The notes under the pieces: model-generated
Database searches by the model: none
Told to the model about the DNA's origin: nothing
Seen by the model: the letters and a program-made list of their open reading frames with translations, nothing else
Shown here: positions 42,909 to 49,693 of the stretch, in pieces
How the letters are laid out: each line of letters starts with the position of its first letter
How positions within the stretch are numbered: the stretch's first letter is position 1
NCBI GenBank assembly: GCA_003561515.1
Contig: PWWL01000210.1
Coordinates: 1 to 49,693, forward strand
Length of the DNA: 49,693 bases
From: Balneolaceae bacterium
Lineage (GTDB): Bacteria > Bacteroidota > Rhodothermia > Balneolales > Balneolaceae
Direction: 5' to 3'
Made by a program: the position numbers and the translations under genes

Positions 42909-43706
42909 ATGCATTACCGTTCAGTTTTACTGCTTCTTACATTTTCTCTGGTTTTTATGGCCTGCAGCAGTACCCAGCAATTCGCTGCTCCGCAACTGCA
43001 CTCTTCTCTGACAATTGACGGAAACCTATCCGACTGGAACACCTCAGAAACCCTGATTGAAACAAGGGAAGACGTTAATTTTTATACAACCTACGATCAA
43101 AATTTTCTGTACATATTCATCGATGTTCGCAGCGCATTTAAAGATCGGGCTATCAGGCAATCGGGACTTATTGTATATCTGAATGATGATGAAGACCTGA
43201 AAAATGAGATTGGAATAGGAATTCCCCCGGGCACGTTTAATCTGCTTCGTGAAAATCCCGGGCAATACAGTTCCTTTCTTAGAAATAATGACTGGATGAG
43301 CAAACCTGAAAATCGTGAGACCTTGACCAGGCTCGAAGATGAACAGTTCAGCAGAATCATGATCGTGGAACGTGCGGGAGGGCGATCGGATGCTGACTAC
43401 GGATTTGTCACTTTAAATCAGCTGGAAGTAGATGGAATGAATGCGGCAATAGGCCAGGATGGAAGATTTCTGTCTATTGAGATGAAAATTCCGCGCGATG
43501 GTTCTTCTCTTTACAGATTTAGCGGTGATCGCTTCTGGCTGGGTTTTGCTGTAGAAACACCCAATTTTAGAATTCAAAATGAAAACAATTACTCGGCATC
43601 ACGACAAACCGATAGATATGGGACCCGACAAAGAACCCCTCAGCGGCAAGACATCGCAAGAAGCATGGGTGAGTTTGAGAGATGGTATAAGATCACCCTC
43701 AGATAA
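42909..43706 (+). CDS. CBM9-like (sugar-binding/DOMON-type) lipoprotein, uncharacterised
   Basis: 265 residues from the ATG at 42909, which starts MHYRSVLLLLTFSLVFMACSS, a lipoprotein signal with the acylated Cys at about residue 19. The track start at 42840 would add 23 residues in front of this signal and is less likely. The mature part has the pattern seen in CBM9-type beta-sandwiches: LTIDGNLSDWNTSETL (the D-G-x-x-x-D-W core), VNFYTTYDQNFLYIFIDVRS, and later FLSIEMKIPRD and DRFWLGFAVETPNF. In other proteins such domains bind sugars or haem and sit on xylanases or outer-membrane systems. Here it stands alone, so a surface or periplasmic binding role is only inferred. Confidence 0.7.
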   Translation: MHYRSVLLLLTFSLVFMACSSTQQFAAPQLHSSLTIDGNLSDWNTSETLIETREDVNFYTTYDQNFLYIFIDVRSAFKDRAIRQSGLIVYLNDDEDLKNEIGIGIPPGTFNLLRENPGQYSSFLRNNDWMSKPENRETLTRLEDEQFSRIMIVERAGGRSDADYGFVTLNQLEVDGMNAAIGQDGRFLSIEMKIPRDGSSLYRFSGDRFWLGFAVETPNFRIQNENNYSASRQTDRYGTRQRTPQRQDIARSMGEFERWYKITLR

Positions 43707-43786
43707 GACAGCTCCGTGATCAGGTTTTGGGTGAACTCCACCTTTTATGCCATATTTTTTTCGATTTAAAAACCGAACCGGATCAT

Positions 43787-43816
43787 AAAAAAGGGTGACT
43801 GGAAAACCAGTCACCC
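43787..43816 (-). terminator. Rho-independent terminator after the superoxide dismutase gene
   Basis: Minus strand GGGTGACTGG, loop TTTT, CCAGTCACCC, then TTTTTT. A perfect 10-bp stem, 50 nt past the sod stop. The convergent CBM9-like gene ends about 80 nt to the left. Confidence 0.93.
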
Positions 43817-43865
43817 AAATTTACAGCTTCTTATAAAATGCGAAAAGTAATCGCCCGGTGGGTAC

Positions 43866-44477
43866 TTATTTTATGGCCTCATGGTAGTTTTTTTCCACCT
43901 GATCCCAGTTCACCACATTCCAGAAAGCGCTTAAATAATCCGGTCTGCGATTTTGATAATGGAGGTAATAAGCATGCTCCCAAACGTCAACGCCAAGGAT
44001 TGGGGTAAGCCCATCCATAAGCGGACTATCCTGGTTAGCCGTAGATAGTATATGGAGTTTTCCATCTCCGTCTACGCAAAGCCAACCCCACCCGGAACCA
44101 AATCTGGTTGCGGCTGTGTTTGAGAAATCTTCCTTGAATTTATCAAATCCACCGAGCTCAGAGTCTATCGCTTTTGCAACATCTCCTTTTGGGGTGCCGC
44201 CTCCATTGGGAGACATAATCGTCCAAAACAGATTATGATTCGCATATCCGCCGCCGTTATTGATAACAGCTTGTCGCTTGGCCTCAGGCACTTCTTTGAT
44301 TCTTCCAAGGATTTCTTCAATCGGAAGGTTTGCAAATTCGTGGCCTTCAAGAGCAGCATTCAGTTTGTTTGTATATCCCTGATGATGCTTGCCATGGTGA
44401 ATCTCCATTGTACGCGCGTCAATGTGAGGTTCTAGAGCATCGTGCTTGTAAGGTAAATCAGGTAATGTGAAAGGCAT
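43866..44477 (-). CDS. Superoxide dismutase (Fe/Mn family)
   Basis: 203 residues from the ATG at 44477 ([20 protein letters not shown]); the track adds 11 residues from a TTG. Metal ligands and signatures are intact: the N-terminal [17 protein letters not shown] supplies the first two His, and [23 protein letters not shown] gives the Asp and last His. The [17 protein letters not shown] stretch is standard. Fe- versus Mn-specificity is not settled; [13 protein letters not shown] is seen in both. No signal peptide, so it is cytoplasmic. Monocistronic, with a strong terminator. Confidence 0.96.
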   Translation of the reverse strand: MPFTLPDLPYKHDALEPHIDARTMEIHHGKHHQGYTNKLNAALEGHEFANLPIEEILGRIKEVPEAKRQAVINNGGGYANHNLFWTIMSPNGGGTPKGDVAKAIDSELGGFDKFKEDFSNTAATRFGSGWGWLCVDGDGKLHILSTANQDSPLMDGLTPILGVDVWEHAYYLHYQNRRPDYLSAFWNVVNWDQVEKNYHEAIK

Positions 44478-44951
44478 ATCTTTTAATATCGTTTTTTGGT
44501 TAGCATTCAATTTCTCATAACGCGCTTTACTTCAACGCTTTATGATTTACATCCTATACTTCTAAAAAAACTAAACCGTAAAAACGTTCCAAAAATCTTT
44601 TTTAAAAGCTTTTCAACTTTCGTTTGATGTTGGGACCTTCAGATACATAAATTCATCCACACAGATTAATTGCTTCGATTTCTAATACATTCGTTTTGTC
44701 ACTCAAAAGACATGCTTCACGCATGGAGAAATCAAAAGGTTTTTTAGAAGCCGAAGCAATAGTTAACTTTCAACTCTCATTGAGCAACCGTAAACCAATT
44801 TTCGTATTGGAACATGGCCAGCATCTCCATATCAAAAGAGTGAGCTGTAATGTCGCCTGTTTAAATCGAACCTGGTTTACAGATTAACTAAAAATTATCC
44901 GGCCGGCTTAATACAAACGCGTACGGGCGGTCTGAATTTAAATTTCTCACT
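44478..44951. other. 474-bp divergent intergenic region between sod and sthA-like genes
   Basis: It must hold both promoters, but I find no TAnnTTTG element with confidence; the nearest is TACATTCG at about 44690. The 63-codon plus-strand ORF at 44696-44887 has an atypical composition (rich in His, Cys and Arg), no signal, and no family, and I do not call it. No hairpin terminator or operator stands out. Confidence 0.6.
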
Positions 44952-46397
44952 ATGGCTTTCGATTACGACGTAATCATTCTTGGCAGCGGTCCTGCCGGTT
45001 TTTCTTGTGCTATGCAAAGCACAAAATTCGACAAAAACGTATTGATGGTTGAGGCCGACCCTTCAAATTTGGGAGGTACCTGGCTAAACAAGGGTACTGT
45101 TCCAAGTAAAGCCTTGAAAGAGGCGGCTAACCTTATCCAGAGGTTTCATACCCAATTCGGAGACGAACGCGGAAGAAAGCCCTATGAGAAGTTCAGAATG
45201 GAAGATTTGATGCTTTACAAGAGATCTATTCTTGAAGAGAAGAATAAGAAAGTGAAGCACGACCTGATAAAAAATGAAATAGATACCGTTAGGGGCTATG
45301 GAAGAATTATTGATAAAAATACAATCGAGGTAACCAATCAGTTTAACAAAAAAACCTCGTATACGGCTGCAAATATTCTCATATCTACGGGCAGCAGCCC
45401 ACAACAGCCAAAGAACTTTGAACTTGACCACAAGACCGTTCTCGATTATGATTCCATTCTGTCGTTAACACACATCCCACGCAGGCTTGTGATTGTTGGG
45501 AGCGGCGTCATCGCATTTGAGTATGCAACCATATTTTCCGCTCTTGGAACAAGAATTACAATACTTAGCGAAAGTGATGATCTTTTGCCATTTCTTGACA
45601 AGGAAATCAAGGAAGAACTCATAAGAATTCTAAAAAATAAAAATATTCAGATTTATCATGAGTCAAGAGTTAAAAAGGTCGGAACGAACGACTTGAGAAA
45701 CTGCATGGAAGTCACCTTTAAACTGAAAGGCGAAAAACGAAAGTACGTTTCCGAAACAGAGCATGTGCTTTATGTGAGCAGTAAAAAAGCCAACACAAGA
45801 AATCTTTGGAGTGACGAATTACAAATTAAAACGGATGATTCCGGATTCATCAATGTAAACGAGTTTTATCAAACCAATGTCAGCAATATCTATGCTGCCG
45901 GAGACGTGGTTGGAGAGGCATCTTCTGCAGCCGCTTCATTTGTACAGGGACGGCTCGCGGCATGTACAATGTTCGATATGCCCGGAGACTCACCCTCAAA
46001 AGACATACCCTACTCAATCTATTCCATCCCCGAAATTTCCGGAATTGGTTTAACCGAACTGAAAGCGAAAGAGATTGGTATTGATGTAACGGTTGGGCGA
46101 GCTTACTACCGGAACCTTACTCAGGCCGATATCAAACACGAAAATGAGGGTATTTTGAAATTGGTTTTCAGAACAGACAACTTAAAACTTTTGGGCGTGC
46201 ACATTATCGGAAATCATGCCGGCGATCTGGTACATCTCGGCCAGAGCATCATGGCAATGGACAGCTCAATAAAATATTTCATTGAGCACGTGTTAAACTA
46301 CCCTTCCTATGGAGAGGCTTACAGAATTGCAGCATTTAATGGTGTTAACAGAGTGCACGCGGCGGGAGTCAAATACAAGAAAATTTTGGAAAAGTAA
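44952..46397 (+). CDS. SthA-type flavoprotein pyridine-nucleotide transhydrogenase, without redox cysteines
   Basis: 481 residues. FAD-binding start FDYDVIILGSGPAGFSCAM; central NAD(P)-binding GSGVIAFEYATIFSALGT; the dimerisation domain ends with LNYPSYGEAYRIAAFNGVNRVH. Compared with dihydrolipoamide dehydrogenases, whose active site is GGTCLNVGCIPSK, the equivalent stretch is GGTWLNKGTVPSKAL with Trp44 and Thr49 replacing both cysteines; E. coli SthA likewise has Thr at the second place but keeps a Cys at the first. So thiol chemistry is not possible, and NADH/NADPH hydride exchange is the best guess. The H-x-H-P-T end of lipoamide dehydrogenases is also missing. A name such as sthA is plausible but not certain. 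Confidence 0.82.
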   Translation: MAFDYDVIILGSGPAGFSCAMQSTKFDKNVLMVEADPSNLGGTWLNKGTVPSKALKEAANLIQRFHTQFGDERGRKPYEKFRMEDLMLYKRSILEEKNKKVKHDLIKNEIDTVRGYGRIIDKNTIEVTNQFNKKTSYTAANILISTGSSPQQPKNFELDHKTVLDYDSILSLTHIPRRLVIVGSGVIAFEYATIFSALGTRITILSESDDLLPFLDKEIKEELIRILKNKNIQIYHESRVKKVGTNDLRNCMEVTFKLKGEKRKYVSETEHVLYVSSKKANTRNLWSDELQIKTDDSGFINVNEFYQTNVSNIYAAGDVVGEASSAAASFVQGRLAACTMFDMPGDSPSKDIPYSIYSIPEISGIGLTELKAKEIGIDVTVGRAYYRNLTQADIKHENEGILKLVFRTDNLKLLGVHIIGNHAGDLVHLGQSIMAMDSSIKYFIEHVLNYPSYGEAYRIAAFNGVNRVHAAGVKYKKILEK

Positions 46398-46529
46398 GGA
46401 TTAAAATCCAGTCATTATTCCACTTAACGGGAAGAGCTATCACGTGATTACTCGTTAGCTTCGTGTACGTACAGAATGCGTGTGACCTGAAGATAATTGA
46501 GCAGGCGCAAGCAGAAAAAACAGATGCTG

Positions 46530-47234
46530 TCAGACGTAATGGATTGCCTTTATGAGTCCTTCCGAATCGGTTTCAGGATCTTCGGGCAGCGATTTAATTC
46601 CTTTCTCTACAGACTGTTTCGCGGCATATGCTAAAGCCATTGCATCAACGATATCGTCTTCCCCCACTTCATTCCTTCTGAATTCTTCTTTTATATCACG
46701 GAAGAAATCATCAGCTACCGGTTCGAGATTGCTTATCAATTCAAGTCTGTGGCGAAGGCCTTTCTTGGTATTTTTCTTCTGATAAATCATTCCGCCGTTC
46801 AGGTTCATGAACAGAAGCTCGGGATGGCTCTCAAACACCTTCTCCTTTAGCTCGCTTTTTTCCGTTAGATAGTGATCAAGTACTCTGATTTTAGGCGTGA
46901 TATTCCATGCCTGTACCGTTAATTTCTTTTCGGTGTAATCAAAACTCTGCATGTTAGCTTCCACATACGATGGTGCATGCAACGCCGGCCTGATTGGCGG
47001 GCTGAATACACTCGATGCATACTCACCGCCAAGCTTCTCCCTCAGCAGCCTGTCGCATTCGCGCGTGTACTTCTCATCCTCAAGACCAATGGGCATATCG
47101 ATAAATACCCTGTCGTAGCCGGTGAGCGATTCGAGTAACTCGTCGTTGGTACGCAACACGTGGTAGGAGGGTTTTTCATCAAATGTAATTAATATCCAAC
47201 CGGCTTTGCAGCCGTCAATTCCTGCAGTTTTCAA
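46530..47234 (-). CDS. DUF429 domain protein (RNase H-like fold)
   Basis: 234 residues. Starts at a TTG, with AAGG close upstream; no ATG is in frame before residue 47, and the family start pattern MKTAGIDGCKAGW supports the TTG. DUF429 proteins show a Rossmann-like/ribonuclease H core: AGIDGCKAGWILI, then DRVFIDMPIGLED, the R-x-C-D-R-x-x-R region (RECDRLLREKLG), FESHPELLFMNLNGG and DDIVDAMALAYAA, with acidic residues that could bind metal. Function unknown; not a recognised nuclease in a proven sense. It lies 15 nt past aspS on the same strand, so it is probably cotranscribed. Confidence 0.85.
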   Translation of the reverse strand: MKTAGIDGCKAGWILITFDEKPSYHVLRTNDELLESLTGYDRVFIDMPIGLEDEKYTRECDRLLREKLGGEYASSVFSPPIRPALHAPSYVEANMQSFDYTEKKLTVQAWNITPKIRVLDHYLTEKSELKEKVFESHPELLFMNLNGGMIYQKKNTKKGLRHRLELISNLEPVADDFFRDIKEEFRRNEVGEDDIVDAMALAYAAKQSVEKGIKSLPEDPETDSEGLIKAIHYV

Positions 47235-47249
47235 TACCTTATACGTTGT

Positions 47250-49025
47250 TTAGTTGACAGCACTTTTTCTCAGTGAAATATGAAGCTCTTTCAGCTGCTT
47301 CTCATCTACCGTATCGGGGCAGTTGTCCATCAGGCTCTGCGCTTTTTGGTTTTTGGGAAACGCGATTACATCACGCAGGCTTTTAGCCCCTGCCATGAGC
47401 ATGATGATACGATCGAGGCCCAAAGCGACACCGCCATGTGGAGGTGCTCCATACTTGAAAGCATTCAGAAGAAATCCAAACTTCTCGTTTGCCTCTTGCT
47501 CGCCGATTCCCAGCAGTTCAAACATCCTCCGCTGAACGTCATGATCGTGGATACGGATGGAACCTCCGCCGATTTCGTTGCCATTCAGAACCAAATCGTA
47601 CGCCCTGGCATTCACTTCATCGGGCTTCTCTTCGAGCATATCCAGGTGCTCCGGCTTTGGCGCGGTAAATGGATGATGGAGCGCGTAGTAGCGCAGATCT
47701 TCTTTCGACCACTCAACAAGCGGAAACTCGGTGACCCATAAAAATTCGGTTCGTGAATGGTCAACCAGGTTAAAATCATCGCCTACAATCAGGCGAAGCG
47801 AACCCATCTGCTTGTACACATCGGGTGCAGGTCCTGCAAGAATCAAAACAAGGTCGCCGTCGGTAGCGCCCGAAGTATCTGCCATCTTTTTCATGGTTTC
47901 CTCGTCGAGGAATTTACCCACGCTGCAGGTGATTTCACCGCTGTCGAGCCTCATAAAAATCATACCCCCGGCACCGGCTTGCGAAATGGCTTTATCGGTC
48001 AGACGGTCTAGCGCACCACGCCCCATGGTTCCCTGACCGGGCACTGTAATCGACAGCACCCTGCCCCCTTTTTCAACCGTTGTGTTGAATATTTTAAAAC
48101 CGGAGTTGGAGACAACATCCGAGAGGTCGTTGATTTTCACATCAAATCGTAGGTCGGGCTTGTCTGAACCGTACGTTTCAATGGCCTCTTTGTAAGTAAG
48201 CCTTGAAAAGGGTGTTTTGATCTCTTTTCCAAGATGCTTCTTCCAGATTTCAGCCATTAGTTCTTCGTGAACCGAGTAGATCACTTCTTCATCCACGAAC
48301 GACATTTCCACGTCGACCTGGGTGAATTCGGGCTGACGGTCGGCGCGAAGGTCTTCATCCCTGAAACACTTAACGATCTGGAAATAGCGGTCCATACCAG
48401 ATACCATCAGGATCTGTTTGTAGGTTTGCGGGCTCTGCGGAAGGGCAAAAAATCTGCCCGGATTTACCCGGCTTGGCACCAGGTAGTCGCGTGCACCCTC
48501 TGGTGTTGAGCGCATCAGCACCGGCGTTTCCACCTCAGCAAATTTGCGGGTGTGATAGAAGTTGCGGATGGTGTGTGCCACATCCGATCGAAGAAGCATA
48601 TTTTTCTGTATCTCAGTGCGGCGAAGGTCGAGATAGCGATAGCGCAGACGCACCTCTTCATTGGTGGGGATATCGTCTTTGATTTCGAAAGGGGGCGTCT
48701 CGGCTTTTGAGTAAACCTGCATATCGGTAACTTCCACTTCTATTTCACCGGTTGGCATGTCGGGATTGATGGTCTCCTTACTTCGGCTTATTACCGTACC
48801 CTTTACCCCGATCACATATTCCGATCGAAGCAGTTCGGCCATTTCGTGAAGTTTTTTGTTCTGCTCGTCGAACACGATTTGCGTGATCCCATACCGGTCG
48901 CGCAAATCAATGAAAATCAGCCCGCCAAGGTCGCGCCTGGTAGCCACCCATCCGTTCAGGATTACCTCACTGCCTTTATCATTTTTGGTTAGCTCACCAC
49001 AGTTGTGGGTACGGATCCAGCTCAT
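47250..49025 (-). CDS. aspS: Aspartate--tRNA ligase (bacterial type)
   Basis: 591 residues. Class II synthetase of the long bacterial kind. N-terminal OB-fold anticodon domain (MSWIRTHNCGELTKNDKGSEVILNGWVATRRDLGGLIFIDLRD); motif 2 loop region FRDEDLRADRQPEFTQVDVEMSF; GAD insertion domain in the middle (SITVPGQGTMGRGALDRLTDK, FMRLDSGEITCSVGKFL); motif 3 GGVALGLDRIIMLMAG. Whether it charges tRNA-Asn too (non-discriminating) would need the residues at the anticodon-binding positions and the presence of gatCAB elsewhere. It is divergent from the 140-aa membrane protein gene with about 104 bp between. Confidence 0.98.
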   Translation of the reverse strand: MSWIRTHNCGELTKNDKGSEVILNGWVATRRDLGGLIFIDLRDRYGITQIVFDEQNKKLHEMAELLRSEYVIGVKGTVISRSKETINPDMPTGEIEVEVTDMQVYSKAETPPFEIKDDIPTNEEVRLRYRYLDLRRTEIQKNMLLRSDVAHTIRNFYHTRKFAEVETPVLMRSTPEGARDYLVPSRVNPGRFFALPQSPQTYKQILMVSGMDRYFQIVKCFRDEDLRADRQPEFTQVDVEMSFVDEEVIYSVHEELMAEIWKKHLGKEIKTPFSRLTYKEAIETYGSDKPDLRFDVKINDLSDVVSNSGFKIFNTTVEKGGRVLSITVPGQGTMGRGALDRLTDKAISQAGAGGMIFMRLDSGEITCSVGKFLDEETMKKMADTSGATDGDLVLILAGPAPDVYKQMGSLRLIVGDDFNLVDHSRTEFLWVTEFPLVEWSKEDLRYYALHHPFTAPKPEHLDMLEEKPDEVNARAYDLVLNGNEIGGGSIRIHDHDVQRRMFELLGIGEQEANEKFGFLLNAFKYGAPPHGGVALGLDRIIMLMAGAKSLRDVIAFPKNQKAQSLMDNCPDTVDEKQLKELHISLRKSAVN

Positions 49026-49129
49026 AAACTCTTTAGTTGATTAAATGCTATAAATTCGTTTCGTTTTCAAGTCGGTTAAAATACAGAATCCTGCAACCCT
49101 TTGCTTACCTTGTCTGAAATAGAATTTCG

Positions 49130-49552
49130 ATGGAGCTACTTCTAATCATAAACATATTAAGCAGTTTTATGCTGTGCGGGGTTATCTGGCTGGTGCAGCT
49201 GGCTCACTACCCTTTTTTCCATCGAACGGACAGAGACCGGTTTAGGGAGCACATGAGTTTCCATAAAGTCAGGGTGTCATTTATTGTGATGCCGCTGATG
49301 CTGACAGAACTAGGCACATCACTATGGCTCTCGTTGATGGCAGACGATTTCATCCTGCTTCACAGGGCCGGTCTCGGTATCGTGATTTTAATTTGGCTGG
49401 TCACCTTCTTCACTTCGGTACCGCTTCATGAAAAACTCTCGGGCGGATACGATGAACCAACGGTTCAGAAATTGGTAAATACCAACTGGATTCGGACACT
49501 TCTATGGACGCTGAAGTCTGTCCTCGGTATCCTGATTCTTTTGCGATTATGA
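49130..49552 (+). CDS. Small four-helix membrane protein, uncharacterised
   Basis: 140 residues with four hydrophobic helices (about 3-25, 50-70, 78-97, 121-139). Charged sites between helices recur: VQLAHYPFFHRTDRDRFREHMSFHKVRVSF with paired histidines, then VPLHEKLSGGYDEPTVQKLVNTNWIRTLLWTLKSV. The VQ-x-x-H-Y-P/H-x-x-H pattern on helix 1 and the following loop, and the N-W-I-R-T-x-x-W string on helix 4, look like a family (related to DUF1772-type four-helix membrane proteins), but the function is unknown. Buried histidines could bind haem or metal. Full-length open frame and normal codon use. Confidence 0.72.
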   Translation: MELLLIINILSSFMLCGVIWLVQLAHYPFFHRTDRDRFREHMSFHKVRVSFIVMPLMLTELGTSLWLSLMADDFILLHRAGLGIVILIWLVTFFTSVPLHEKLSGGYDEPTVQKLVNTNWIRTLLWTLKSVLGILILLRL

Positions 49553-49595
49553 TATACGTCAGATTAATGTAAGAACGCGTTTAGTGGTTAAAAGA

Positions 49596-49681
49596 CCTTA
49601 AAGCGTCCGTAGGTCCTTTAAGCGTCTATTTGCCAACGAACTCGTAACGATTGAAGGACTTTCGCTTCGCTACAGACGCTT
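49596..49681. repeat. Short direct and inverted repeats at the right window edge
   Basis: Two near-identical direct copies, CCTTAAAGCGTC (49596-49607) and CCTTTAAGCGTC (49615-49626), 19 bp apart, and an inverted copy AGACGCTT (49674-49681) of AAGCGTCT (49620-49627), giving an 8-bp stem around a 46-nt interior. No gene is open here, and the window ends 12 nt later, so the full element cannot be defined. Confidence 0.45.
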
Positions 49682-49693
49682 CAATGTTACTTA

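Noticed and set aside
44696-44887. 63-codon plus-strand ORF between sod and the sthA-like gene
   Set aside because: Unusual residue composition, no family, and it lies where two divergent promoters are expected.
46439-46448. ATCACGTGAT palindrome between convergent genes
   Set aside because: Ten bases only, in a 132-bp convergent gap, with no T-run and no adjacent start; may be chance.

Overview
The window looks like a chromosomal segment from a member of the Balneolota/Rhodothermota-Bacteroidota side of the tree. The grounds are a split F-type ATP synthase operon with a signal-peptide-bearing subunit a, recurring upstream motifs of the Bacteroidota -7 type (TAnnTTTG), a 30-residue AURKAIP1/COX24-type basic micro-protein, weak Shine-Dalgarno sequences and many secreted lipoproteins. 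This placement is inference from gene content, not from a marker-gene tree. No phage, transposase, rRNA or CRISPR array is visible.

Layout. 1-5.8 kb (minus): an envelope polysaccharide cluster, TolC-like outer-membrane protein -> MlaC-like protein -> GT-A-like transferase -> GT4-like transferase -> a flippase cut by the window edge. 5.8-6.0 kb: tRNA-Ser(UGA) and its terminator. 6.1-14.5 kb (minus): guaB -> M23 peptidase -> bactofilin -> atpZ -> atpI-like -> atpB-E-F-H-A-G; atpD and atpC are absent. 14.5-15.3 kb: a small orphan gene behind a Crp/Fnr-like palindrome, then a repeat-bearing intergenic region. 15.3-18.1 kb (minus): M48 protease lipoprotein and purB. 18.1-22.5 kb (minus): CNNM/CorC protein, murB and a DUF2779 protein. 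22.6-26.8 kb (minus): lysC-dapB-dapA-dapD, then ssb.

After a switch region (27.0 kb, micro-protein gene and terminator) the plus strand carries rqcH-like, aroK, aroB, tamB, rnr and a 1,100-residue metallopeptidase/beta-propeller/outer-membrane-barrel fusion, closed by a strong terminator at 41.4 kb. Then come a GH16 glucanase lipoprotein, a bacilliredoxin, a CBM9-like lipoprotein, superoxide dismutase, a cysteine-less SthA-type flavoprotein, a DUF429 protein, aspS and a small membrane protein.

The genes are mostly housekeeping: energy (ATP synthase), purine and lysine/DAP synthesis, shikimate pathway and cell-wall precursors. They are mixed with envelope-building functions: TamB, bactofilin with M23, MurB, TolC/MlaC-like, glycosyltransferases. 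The most interesting points are the peptidase-propeller-barrel fusion close to tamB with a BamA-like barrel end, the DUF2779 protein whose PD-(D/E)XK catalytic residues look lost while its Fe-S cysteines and DEDD residues stay, the bactofilin/M23 pair at the head of the ATP synthase operon, the palindromic operator before the orphan 110-aa gene, and the shared TAnnTTTG promoter element.
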